Below, piece after piece: positions 1 through 6,635 of a stretch of DNA of 42,129 bases. This DNA is from a virus: IMG/VR virus record IMGVR_UViG_3300044712_000257, positions 1 through 42,129 of that record; one strand, given 5' to 3'. Below the pieces are notes generated by a model. That model was given only the letters and a program-made list of their open reading frames with translations, was not told where the DNA came from and did no database searches. The stretch's first letter is position 1. The number at the start of each line of letters is the position of its first letter. Both the position numbers and the translations under genes were made by a program.

Positions 1-127
1 ACATACTATTTTTTAAATAATTTATTATTACTTCATTTTTAGTTGGTCCTGTTATTAAAATGTCACTATTGTAATCTTTGAATTTTAAATTATATTTATC
101 TAATAAATTTTGCTTCATCTCTATTGT
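1..127. repeat. Terminal direct repeat, left copy
   Basis: These bases are identical to 42003-42129. The repeat lies inside a glycosyltransferase gene that reads through the junction in frame when the ends are merged, which indicates a circular or circularly permuted molecule. A repeat of exactly 127 bp equals a common maximum assembler k-mer, so it is more likely assembly overlap than a physical terminal repeat. Confidence 0.95.
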
Positions 128-757
128 CTTTCCTAATCCGTGAAGTTCAAATTTTAAATAATCTTTTAAATATTCATATAGATTTAACATATATTGAGGG
201 TTTTTAAACGTAGCATATCGTCCAATATATGTTATCTTTTTTTCCTTTTTAGTAATACTATTATCGTTGAATGTGTATGGAAGACTAAAGGAACTTAAAT
301 TATCTTTTTTATAATTTAAGTATTCTTTTATAATAGACGCATATGTTCCATCACAATTAAACACATATATGTTATTTACTACATTTATAGCATTAAATAT
401 TTTAGGTATTTTATTTAAATATGCTACAGTGTTAAAATGTAAAAATAATAATAATATTTTTCCTCTTTTCTTTAATTCATATAACATTTGATAAAACCAA
501 TCTATTTGTTCTAGCGTGTATTTATTACTTGGAAGACTGTTAATAATAATAATTTGTGTGTTATTAAAATCATTTAAAAAATTATTAGTATATATGCTAT
601 TTGTTTTGAAATTTCTACTATTTACAAATTTAATATTATCATATGAATAATTAATTATTTTATAATTCTTATTTTTAGACAACTCTAATATGAATTTAGT
701 ACTACCTAGTCCATCTAACGATTGTCCATTTAACCAATAAATAGTATCATTATGCAT
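1..757 (-). CDS. DNA alpha-glucosyltransferase-like protein, N-terminal part (gene continues at 42002-41506)
   Basis: This is the first 60% of a 417-residue GT-B glycosyltransferase that continues across the contig junction and ends at 41506. ATG at 755-757 follows AAAAGG by 8 nt and lies 3 bases after the stop of the hydroxymethylase gene. From memory, it matches T4 alpha-glucosyltransferase (400 aa) in several places. The N-terminal G-x-G-S-T-K-F-x-L-E resembles T4 G-x-G-V-T-K-F-S-L-E. INSLP (residues 72-76) matches INSVP. A His at 107 sits where T4 has its QHDH segment, and IGR-x-A-T-F-K (178-185) matches IGR-T-T-T-W-K. The known role in T4 is to glucosylate 5-hydroxymethylcytosine in DNA from UDP-glucose. 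The linked hydroxymethylase supports the same role here. Sugar and linkage are not determined by sequence. Confidence 0.8.
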   Translation of the reverse strand, partial: MHNDTIYWLNGQSLDGLGSTKFILELSKNKNYKIINYSYDNIKFVNSRNFKTNSIYTNNFLNDFNNTQIIIINSLPSNKYTLEQIDWFYQMLYELKKRGKILLLFLHFNTVAYLNKIPKIFNAINVVNNIYVFNCDGTYASIIKEYLNYKKDNLSSFSLPYTFNDNSITKKEKKITYIGRYATFKNPQYMLNLYEYLKDYLKFELHGLGKTIEMKQNLLDKYNLKFKDYNSDILITGPTKNEVIINYLKNSM

Positions 758-760
758 ATA

Positions 761-1576
761 TTATGCCTTTTTTTGATATATCCAGTTCATCAGGTCACTC
801 TTGGAATCATTGTTCATGACATCTTGATAGAACATATGGTCCGTTTTTGGAAGTGAATATAAAGACCAATTCTTCCAATTAGAGTTGATTATTTCTTTTA
901 TCATATTGAAATGTCTTTCATAAACATGAATAGAAGATGGAATATGAATATATTCTCCTAATGTTAATGTTTTATACTTCTCTTTTAACTTTAAATATAA
1001 TAATTGTTGAAGTATAGTAAAAAATGGAACATCATAACAAAATCCCCAAATTAAATCATTAGAACGCATGTAATTTATAGATATTAATTTATTATTTCTA
1101 ATTAAATATTGAACATCTAATGTACATACAAAGTCATGGGTCCCTTCTATTTTATGTTTAATTTGATTAAAATTAATTACAGCTTGACGCGAATGTTTAT
1201 CTTCTAATAATCTTTCTAAACACCAATCAAATTGTGTTTTATTATTTTTAATTTTTTGTTTTAATGCAATATATCCATATGTTGAATTTATTTTACCATC
1301 TAAACGAATTATATCATTCCACGTTTTAGCATATTTTCTAATAAATTCACCGTTTTTATGTTTTCTAAAATAAAATATTAATTCATGTTTTAAGTATTCT
1401 AAATTTAATTTACGTTCTGGAATTGTGATTATATTATTTAATGGATTTGTAAGAATAATTTTAGGGCAAATTAATTCTTTTGTTTTTATTCCTTTAACGT
1501 TAGTTATACATTGTTTGTTTATTTCATAACAAAGTTTAAATAATAAAACATCAATTGAGTTGCTTTCTATTTTCAT
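761..1576 (-). CDS. Deoxycytidylate (dCMP) 5-hydroxymethylase, thymidylate synthase family
   Basis: This 271-residue protein of the thymidylate synthase superfamily fits the T4 gp42 branch better than true thymidylate synthase. Visible features are GKINSTYG (95-101), the catalytic-Cys segment DFVCT-x-x-VQYLIR with Cys151, MRSND (170-174), Asp182 in GFCYD, and S-x-HVYERHF (215-223). In thymidylate synthase the residue at Asp182 is an Asn that recognises dUMP. Asp there is the dCMP-specific state of T4 gp42 (Cys148/Asp179, the same 31-residue spacing). The enzyme should convert dCMP to 5-hydroxymethyl-dCMP with methylene-tetrahydrofolate. The ATG follows GGAGATAG. It overlaps the kinase gene by 26 bp and precedes the glucosyltransferase. 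A dCMP methylase is the main alternative. Confidence 0.85.
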   Translation of the reverse strand: MKIESNSIDVLLFKLCYEINKQCITNVKGIKTKELICPKIILTNPLNNIITIPERKLNLEYLKHELIFYFRKHKNGEFIRKYAKTWNDIIRLDGKINSTYGYIALKQKIKNNKTQFDWCLERLLEDKHSRQAVINFNQIKHKIEGTHDFVCTLDVQYLIRNNKLISINYMRSNDLIWGFCYDVPFFTILQQLLYLKLKEKYKTLTLGEYIHIPSSIHVYERHFNMIKEIINSNWKNWSLYSLPKTDHMFYQDVMNNDSKSDLMNWIYQKKA

Positions 1577-2096
1577 ATTTTTCTATCTCCTTTTCTATGT
1601 AAAATTCTATTTTTTGCATAGACATTGTTTCATCATTAAACAATTTGAATTTTTTATTGATATTACAATGTTCATACTGTAATAAAAATTCATTTTGTAC
1701 AGGTTTAATTAAATCTTTAGTTATAAATACATCATCAAACCATTTATATATAGTTTCTAATGGTGCTGTTATTAAAATTAATACATTATTATCATTTATA
1801 TTTTTTTCTAAATCTCTTAAATAATTAGGACTATATCCTCTAATTAATAAACCATATACAAATTCCCCTAACCAACCTCTATCATATATGTTACCTACAT
1901 TGTTATTCAATTTATTTATTAATTCTTTATATTGTTTTTTACCATCATTTAAATCTTTAGGAGCTGATAAATGATTATATTTTAATCCATATTTATTACA
2001 CAAATGTTTTGCTATTTTTGTTTTCCCTACACAATCACAACCTTCAAATATTAAATTGTATTTAGATAGTGATTGCTTCAATAAGTTGTTTTTCAT
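1551..2096 (-). CDS. Deoxynucleoside monophosphate kinase (thymidylate-kinase-like)
   Basis: This is a P-loop nucleotide kinase of 181 residues. The Walker A motif is G19-C-D-C-V-G-K-T26, preceded by a hydrophobic strand. A D-R-G-W motif near residue 73 corresponds to the DRxxxS nucleotide-binding motif of thymidylate and deoxynucleoside kinases. I chose the ATG at 2096 because GGAAAGGAAG sits just upstream; a TTG at 2117 is in frame but has no such site. It lies between the uracil-DNA-glycosylase-like gene and the hydroxymethylase. In T4 the kinase gp1 phosphorylates 5-hydroxymethyl-dCMP. By position this protein probably does the same here, but the substrate is inferred. Length is slightly below the 200-220 usual for thymidylate kinases. 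Confidence 0.75.
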   Translation of the reverse strand: MKNNLLKQSLSKYNLIFEGCDCVGKTKIAKHLCNKYGLKYNHLSAPKDLNDGKKQYKELINKLNNNVGNIYDRGWLGEFVYGLLIRGYSPNYLRDLEKNINDNNVLILITAPLETIYKWFDDVFITKDLIKPVQNEFLLQYEHCNINKKFKLFNDETMSMQKIEFYIEKEIEKYENRKQLN

Positions 2097-2514
2097 AATC
2101 TTCCTTTCCAATATCAAATTTTATTACATATGATGGATGTCTTAAAGAAATATAATCTTTTATATTTAATTTTTTTATACTATCTCTCGCAATTGCTCCT
2201 AAAGTAATTATTTTTATAGGTTTTATTTCTTTTATTAATTTATCTAATTCTTCTATTCCTTTGTTTTTTAACTCTTCTGTTATCTTTTCTTTATCTAAAG
2301 AATAATTTATTGCATTAGTAAGAATTATATTTTTTGTTTGTTTAATAACTCTATTAACAAATAATGCTGTTTTATTCTTACTTTCTGAATCAAATGCAAT
2401 ATAATTACCGCTCCTGGGACAATATTTTTTTACTGTCCCAGGGCGTTCACCAACAATAAGAATTATTTTGTTTTTATCTTCAACATTTATTTCATTATTG
2501 TAGTGTTTAATCAT
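2062..2514 (-). CDS. Uracil-DNA glycosylase superfamily protein
   Basis: This 150-residue protein has the layout of family 4/5-type uracil-DNA glycosylases. It shows a GERPG loop (22-26) after a hydrophobic strand, LTN (65-67), a second strand ending LGA (105-107), and RHPS (125-128), the HPS/HPA motif that packs against the DNA minor groove. The iron-sulfur cysteines of family 4 are not seen. The ATG at 2514 lies one base after the stop of the preceding 49-aa gene, so it is probably translationally coupled; an upstream TTG at 2526 is less likely. It sits among nucleotide-metabolism genes and overlaps the kinase. It could remove uracil from phage DNA, degrade host DNA, or recognise another base. 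The true substrate is open. Confidence 0.6.
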   Translation of the reverse strand: MIKHYNNEINVEDKNKIILIVGERPGTVKKYCPRSGNYIAFDSESKNKTALFVNRVIKQTKNIILTNAINYSLDKEKITEELKNKGIEELDKLIKEIKPIKIITLGAIARDSIKKLNIKDYISLRHPSYVIKFDIGKEDYEKQLIEAITI

Positions 2515-2515
2515 A

Positions 2516-2665
2516 TTATTCTTCAATCTGATTTGTTAATGTTCTATAAACTATAGAAATTATTTTTCTTCTTTCTTTTGTGTTCCATTCTGGAAATTTC
2601 TCCTGAAGTTGTTTAACTACGTCTGCAGCTGCTGCTTTACAATCATCATAGTTATACTTGGACAT
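2516..2665 (-). CDS. Small hypothetical protein, 49 aa
   Basis: A 49-residue reading frame begins at ATG 2665 behind an excellent ribosome binding site, AAAGGAGGTGAT. It starts right after the dUTPase-like stop codon, and its own stop (TAA at 2516-2518) nearly touches the glycosylase start. The product is charged and helical-looking, with an Ala-rich stretch, a Phe-Pro-Glu-Trp-Asn motif near residue 29 and basic clusters. I recognise no family. Its placement inside the modification cluster suggests an accessory or regulatory role, but this is only position-based. Confidence 0.7.
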   Translation of the reverse strand: MSKYNYDDCKAAAADVVKQLQEKFPEWNTKERRKIISIVYRTLTNQIEE

Positions 2666-2680
2666 ATTATCACCTCCTTT

Positions 2681-3001
2681 TTAATATTTTTGTTGTTGAC
2701 GTTTGTGATTTATTTCATTCTTTTTACAATATTCATTATACAATTTACTAGGGGTTATATCTAATAATAGTGCTAAATTAATTATAAAATGAATTATATC
2801 AATATATTCTTCTATTAATTTATTTTTATCTATTTCTTTTATTGTTTTCCAAGGTCTCCAATTTGTTTCTTGTAATAATTCAGTTAATTCAACTTTTGCT
2901 GCTAATACATTAATACTAATATTTTCTTGCCATTTTAATTCATATTTCATCTTAGTTTGTAATTGTTTTTGTTTCTTGAAAATTAAATCTAATTTGTCCA
3001 T
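2681..3001 (-). CDS. All-alpha NTP pyrophosphatase (dimeric dUTPase / T4 dCTPase-like)
   Basis: This 106-residue all-helical protein belongs to the dimeric dUTPase/MazG superfamily. The metal-binding pattern is visible: E38-x-x-E41, then N-W-R-P-W-K (47-52), then E65-x-x-D68 in EEYIDIIHF, and a C-terminal K-K-N-E-x-N segment. T4 gp56, which hydrolyses both dUTP and dCTP, belongs to this superfamily and ends similarly (from memory). Next to a dCMP hydroxymethylase, an enzyme that turns dCTP into dCMP would both supply substrate and keep plain cytosine out of phage DNA. Ordinary dUTPase activity is equally possible from the sequence alone. ATG 3001 follows AAAAAGGAGATAAATC. It overlaps the helicase loader gene by 50 bp. 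Confidence 0.75.
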   Translation of the reverse strand: MDKLDLIFKKQKQLQTKMKYELKWQENISINVLAAKVELTELLQETNWRPWKTIKEIDKNKLIEEYIDIIHFIINLALLLDITPSKLYNEYCKKNEINHKRQQQKY

Positions 3002-3419
3002 GATTTATCTCCTTTTTATTTTCTTTTACTAAATCATTATACATTGTAAAAAACTGTCCTCTTAAATAATCAATATTAGTTGAATGACCTACTGCATAAA
3101 CACCTCCTATAAGCTTTAATACTTTCTCCACGTTTTTATCTTTTATCGGTGTGTTGTTATTTACTTTATCTAAAACTATAGCCCAAGCTGATGTTGCTGA
3201 AACACTATTTAATTCATTCACTTGCTTTCTAATAAGTGCAACTAAATTACTATTAGGATATAATTCAGTTACATTATTAATTATACTATGGATAGCAAAT
3301 TCAAACTGTTCATCAGTCAAATCTTTTAATAACTCATAATATATTTTAGCTTCTATATGAATATTATTAAAAACTGATGTTATTAAACTTATACCTTTTT
3401 TAAATATATCTTTGTTCAT
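2952..3419 (-). CDS. Putative replicative helicase loader (G39P/DnaI-like)
   Basis: This 155-residue protein has an N-terminal helical region, L-L-K-D-L-T-D-E-Q-F followed by a short spacer and L-Y-P-N-S-N-L-V-A-L-I-R. That pattern is familiar from the N-terminal domain of phage SPP1 G39P-type helicase loaders. The C-terminal part is polar and likely flexible, as in that family. Its start overlaps the stop of the initiator gene as ATGA (3416-3419). The order initiator then helicase loader is the usual phage arrangement. It should recruit the host DnaB helicase to the origin. No ATPase P-loop is present, so this is not a DnaC/IstB-type loader. Confidence 0.6.
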   Translation of the reverse strand: MNKDIFKKGISLITSVFNNIHIEAKIYYELLKDLTDEQFEFAIHSIINNVTELYPNSNLVALIRKQVNELNSVSATSAWAIVLDKVNNNTPIKDKNVEKVLKLIGGVYAVGHSTNIDYLRGQFFTMYNDLVKENKKEINHGQIRFNFQETKTITN

Positions 3420-4096
3420 AAATTGTTTAATCCTTGTAATGTTGATAACTGTTTAGGAGTGTATTTTGGCTTAATAGGTTCTACTCTATCAATCCAATCG
3501 TGCCAGTTATTGAACCAAGTGGAAGCATTCTTAATAAATCCATTGGCTACTCGTTCACTTGAAAGATAATTACTTAATGCTTTTTTACACAACTTGTAAT
3601 CATCTTCATTAGTAACTGTTTTCTTGAAGCTTCTAATAGCTAATTTCTTCCCATCTTTGTTAGGGTATAGTTGTATTAATTCTTCAAACCAAGATTCTAC
3701 TCGTTTTTCTTCTTTACCTATAGATTTAGGCATCATTAGTTTCTTTAAATCAATCCAATCTGCCATCTCATCAGGAACTTCTAACATAGCTCTTTCTATT
3801 CCTACTTGAACATATGGCGATTTTAGATTCTGATGTTTTATAAAATTCTTAATAGCTATCCAACCATTTCTATAAATCATTTTCCCATCTGCTTCAAATT
3901 TAGTAAGTATCTGTTCTAAATTACTTTCAGATATATTCAAGTCATGCGATATTTGGCATAATGGGATTTCATATATTCCGCATATAGAAGAAAGGTGATT
4001 TGTTAAAAGATATAAGTATGTTAGCTTTTCTAATGAGTTTAACTTGATTATATATCCATCAAACCAAAATTTAGTATTTATCATACGATTCCCCAT
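3416..4096 (-). CDS. Phage replication initiation protein / replisome organizer
   Basis: This 226-residue protein has an N-terminal winged-helix-like domain (about 1-90). After an early K-F-W-F-D-G segment come K-L-T-Y-L-Y-L-L-T-N and a G-I-Y-E-I wing start. The C-terminal domain has the A-x-W-F-N-N-W-x-D-W-I pattern near residue 190 that is common in phage O-like and DnaD-like initiators. The ATG at 4096 follows AAGGATTCAAT. It is directly coupled to the helicase loader. It should bind a phage origin and start replication by the host machinery. The origin is not certain; the control region 7897-8410 is the best candidate. No primase or polymerase is encoded nearby. Confidence 0.7.
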   Translation of the reverse strand: MGNRMINTKFWFDGYIIKLNSLEKLTYLYLLTNHLSSICGIYEIPLCQISHDLNISESNLEQILTKFEADGKMIYRNGWIAIKNFIKHQNLKSPYVQVGIERAMLEVPDEMADWIDLKKLMMPKSIGKEEKRVESWFEELIQLYPNKDGKKLAIRSFKKTVTNEDDYKLCKKALSNYLSSERVANGFIKNASTWFNNWHDWIDRVEPIKPKYTPKQLSTLQGLNNL

Positions 4097-4105
4097 ATTG
4101 AATCC

Positions 4106-5050
4106 TTATTTTAAATCAAGTTTTGTTATGTTAGTTTTCCAATATTTAGATTTTTCTACATATTTATTCTTAATTTCTGCTGGAACTTTATAACTAGCTT
4201 TTTCTATAAACTTTCCAGTTATAAAATACTCGCCACAAATTAAATCTGTTTTCTCTTTTACCATTTCTTTTATCTGTTCATCTATTTCATCATAATCTTC
4301 TGCGTGCTGTTTTAGCATTTCTCTTTTCTTTAACAGGTCTAGCAACTCATCATTATCTATTACTTCTGCACCTTTACCAAAATCTCTATCTGGCATACAG
4401 ATATGTTTAAATGAACATTCAGCACATACTGTATTATCTGTTATTCGTTCTGGTTCTATCTTATTATCTACTGCACTATTAACTGCTGCAGCTTTCTTTA
4501 ATAAAGTGTCAGCAAAAGAATAATCTAAATCCATCCAAATAACTTTTGGCTGAAAATTAACTTTATTCTTTAAGTAAAATAAACCTTTATCTCTGTTGCT
4601 TAAAAGCATATAGATTTGTAATTGAGCAGGATAATTTCTGATATACCATTTCTTATGGTTCTTCATATCGTCTAGTGTATTAATCTTTTCCCAGATGAAT
4701 GGCGACATTGATTTTACTTCTATTGGATAATCAACACCATCAATTTCAATATCAGCGTCTTTATGACCTGTTATTTTAAATTCTCTATACTCAAAATCTC
4801 TACCTTGGTTTTTAATAGTATATCCTGCATTTTCTAGTTCTCTAAAACACGCTTTCTCAATTACATTACCTGCTTCATATATATACTGCAAGCTAACTTC
4901 TGGGAGTGTTTGTTTTTCCCAGGCAGTTCTACAGTAATATAAATATCTATTACAAGGATGTCCTAAAGAACTAGCTCTATTAGTGTTGCAAGGAGAGTGC
5001 CTACGCTTATCACTATAATATTTATTTACGATTTGTATTATATCTAACAT
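4106..5050 (-). CDS. Cas4/RecB-like PD-(D/E)XK exonuclease with Fe-S cysteines
   Basis: This 314-residue nuclease has the complete PD-(D/E)XK core: GHKDAD with Asp98, IEVKS with Glu111 and Lys113, and Q-L-Q-I-Y (143-147). Cys33 and Cys40 near the N terminus and Cys209, Cys212 and Cys218 form the usual iron-sulfur cluster set of Cas4 and AddB-type nucleases. The start codon overlaps the stop of the annealing protein as TAATG, behind AAGGAGGT. With that neighbour it resembles phage exonuclease-plus-annealing recombination modules, resecting DNA ends so that the annealing protein can load. There are no CRISPR genes in the window, so a CRISPR role is not suggested. Confidence 0.85.
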   Translation of the reverse strand: MLDIIQIVNKYYSDKRRHSPCNTNRASSLGHPCNRYLYYCRTAWEKQTLPEVSLQYIYEAGNVIEKACFRELENAGYTIKNQGRDFEYREFKITGHKDADIEIDGVDYPIEVKSMSPFIWEKINTLDDMKNHKKWYIRNYPAQLQIYMLLSNRDKGLFYLKNKVNFQPKVIWMDLDYSFADTLLKKAAAVNSAVDNKIEPERITDNTVCAECSFKHICMPDRDFGKGAEVIDNDELLDLLKKREMLKQHAEDYDEIDEQIKEMVKEKTDLICGEYFITGKFIEKASYKVPAEIKNKYVEKSKYWKTNITKLDLK

Positions 5051-5856
5051 TATTTACCTCCTTCTTGTTCTTTTTTCTTTAAATCTTTTGCTTTATGTAA
5101 TGCTATTTCTAATCTTTTACCAGTTAATTTTAAGCAACTATCTACTCCAGAAACTTCTTTACCATCTTTAGTAGTAAATTTAGTTAAATCTACTAATAGA
5201 GTTCTAGCTATATCTTTATTATCTAAAGCTAATTCCATTAATATTTTACCCAATTCTTCTTGTAGCTTTCTATCATCACCACTAATGCCACCTTGACCAC
5301 CTTTGTTATATTCTACTTTTGCTACTTTATTACTATCTATTCCTGACTGGTTTATTTCTTCCCATGTCATATTTCTAATACCCAGCAATCTAGTAATAGC
5401 ATTAGTCATAAAGTTAGAATATGCAGCTTTCATTATATTGGTTTCATCTATTTCTGAAAGCAATTTATATTCGCCTCTTGCTTTTGCAAAGAAAGCATCT
5501 TTGCTTGAGCAAGTTCCAACTGCTTCCATACTATCTATTCCGCCATGTAGTGATGCAACTCCAGTTACTAGATAATAATAAAACTTACCTTTCTCGTCAT
5601 CAGACCATATCTTTTCAGATTTGACATTGCTTATTTTAACTCCAAATAATCTAGCGACTTTCTCTGCACCACTACTTGTAAGATATGGTTTGCCTTGCAT
5701 ATCGCACCAATCACTTTCATTAGTGCTTTTCATTGCTACCATTTTAAGCTTTTGTATTTTCTCTAATCGTCTTTCTGCTAATGCTATTAAATCATCTGCT
5801 GTTTCTACTATATTATTTTCACTTGTTACTACTATTTCATTTTTTAAATTTTCCAT
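5050..5856 (-). CDS. Putative single-strand annealing recombinase
   Basis: This 268-residue protein contains a central conserved-looking core: a Gly-Lys-Pro-Tyr-Leu-Thr segment near residue 55, a G-T-C-S-S-K-D-x-F-F motif (about 114-124), and an IDE-x-N-I-x-K-x-A-Y-S-N block followed by N-A-I-T-R-L-L-G (about 137-160). The last of these is typical of phage Rad52/Erf-like annealing proteins. A charged C-terminal tail follows a Gly-rich linker. It starts behind CGGAGGTTT, and its gene overlaps the exonuclease start. The pairing with a Cas4-like exonuclease is the main support for the function; no direct family match could be computed. It would coat and anneal single-stranded phage DNA during recombination or concatemer formation. 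Confidence 0.6.
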   Translation of the reverse strand: MENLKNEIVVTSENNIVETADDLIALAERRLEKIQKLKMVAMKSTNESDWCDMQGKPYLTSSGAEKVARLFGVKISNVKSEKIWSDDEKGKFYYYLVTGVASLHGGIDSMEAVGTCSSKDAFFAKARGEYKLLSEIDETNIMKAAYSNFMTNAITRLLGIRNMTWEEINQSGIDSNKVAKVEYNKGGQGGISGDDRKLQEELGKILMELALDNKDIARTLLVDLTKFTTKDGKEVSGVDSCLKLTGKRLEIALHKAKDLKKKEQEGGK

Positions 5857-5868
5857 ATAAACCTCCGT

Positions 5869-6126
5869 TTAGTTTGTTTCAAATACATATGGGTTAGATG
5901 TTGTTCCTGGTTTCATAAAACTTGAATCTCCAAATGTTGCATACTTTGGCTTTATAGTACCAACTTCACTTCCATTGCTTGTTGATACTACATATGGGTT
6001 GTTATAACTACCAGCTTTCATAAAGCTACTATTACCAAATGTCTGGTATCTTGCTTTCACCTCATATGTTTCTGCTAGACAACTACTACTGACCAACACT
6101 AATACCATTACTATTAACTTCTTCAT
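5869..6126 (-). CDS. Secreted small protein with two 25-residue repeats
   Basis: This 85-residue protein has a clear signal peptide (Lys2-3, a hydrophobic core, then S-C-L-A with cleavage predicted before Glu19). The mature part is two tandem repeats, residues 24-48 and 59-83. They share K-x-x-Y-x-T-F-G-x-S-S-F-M-K-x-G-x-x-x-N-P-Y-V, 15 of 25 positions identical. The ATG follows AAAAGGAGGTAACAA. Cys16 lies in the signal peptide, but the surrounding S-S-S-C is a poor lipobox. It should act in the periplasm or at the cell surface. Superinfection exclusion or early cell-envelope takeover would fit an early exported protein; this is inference. I do not recognise the repeat family. Confidence 0.8.
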   Translation of the reverse strand: MKKLIVMVLVLVSSSCLAETYEVKARYQTFGNSSFMKAGSYNNPYVVSTSNGSEVGTIKPKYATFGDSSFMKPGTTSNPYVFETN

Positions 6127-6304
6127 TTGTTACCTCCTTTTCGTATTGTATCTGTTTAATTAATCCAATAATAATTCCTTGTAAAAAACTTAACTCACAT
6201 CTTAAATCTGTATTTTCTGCTAAAGGAGAATAATAAGTGCTTTCAGCTTTTAACTTATTATCTATTCTTGCTTCAATTTCTTTTAATTGTTTTTCTATAT
6301 TCAT
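6086..6304 (-). CDS. Hypothetical protein, 72 aa
   Basis: This 72-residue helical protein has a charged coiled-coil-like N terminus (residues 3-22, rich in Glu and Lys) and a short hydrophobic stretch near 44-51 (G-I-I-I-G-L-I). It overlaps the start of the secreted repeat protein by 41 bp and its own start overlaps the preceding stop as ATGA. I recognise no family. The tightly overlapping arrangement with both neighbours supports that it is translated as part of the early leftward operon. Confidence 0.6.
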   Translation of the reverse strand: MNIEKQLKEIEARIDNKLKAESTYYSPLAENTDLRCELSFLQGIIIGLIKQIQYEKEVTNEEVNSNGISVGQ

Positions 6305-6465
6305 ATTCTTGCTCCTCTACTACTTATGATATATTGACTTTGCCCTTTATCCCTTAAATCCATATAGTAGAATATCATTTCGTGTAGTTTTGGATAATCA
6401 GTTTTATTTTTAAAATTATTTAAAAACTTTCTAGCTTCCATTACTGGTATTTTTTCTATACTCAT
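6301..6465 (-). CDS. Small hypothetical protein, 54 aa
   Basis: A 54-residue frame from ATG 6465, behind AAAGGAGCC in the end of the upstream gene, to TGA at 6301, which overlaps the next start as ATGA. It is basic and helical-looking, with K-I-P-V-M-E-A-R-K at the N terminus. No family is recognised. Gap-free overlaps on both sides are the main support. Confidence 0.6.
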   Translation of the reverse strand: MSIEKIPVMEARKFLNNFKNKTDYPKLHEMIFYYMDLRDKGQSQYIISSRGARI

Positions 6466-6635
6466 TTTGGCTCCTTTGATAAGCAGTTAATTAAATCAAT
6501 TACCTCTTGCTTATCTTTTTTATCTAAACTATCCCACCATTTACAACCTTCGTAAACATATATACTCATAGTATATAGTTTAATTACTGCTACTGCTAAA
6601 ACAACACCAATCACAAATCCTTTAATTTTATTCAC
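6462..6635 (-). CDS. Small membrane protein, 57 aa (GTG start)
   Basis: A 57-residue frame starts at GTG 6635, five bases after GGAGG, and overlaps the upstream stop as GTGA. An N-terminal membrane span (about residues 7-24, G-F-V-I-G-V-V-L-A-V-A-V-I) is preceded by lysines and followed by a polar domain with two cysteines (near 31 and 51). This fits an inner-membrane anchor with a small outside domain. No family is recognised. A role in host-envelope modification or superinfection exclusion is possible but not shown. Confidence 0.6.
   Translation of the reverse strand: MNKIKGFVIGVVLAVAVIKLYTMSIYVYEGCKWWDSLDKKDKQEVIDLINCLSKEPK

Noticed and set aside
761-1576. Plain thymidylate synthase
   Set aside because: The dUMP-specific Asn is replaced by Asp182 and the surrounding segments match the dCMP hydroxymethylase branch.
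4106-5050. CRISPR-associated Cas4 as part of a CRISPR system
   Set aside because: No repeat-spacer array or other cas gene is present; the neighbour is a putative phage annealing protein.
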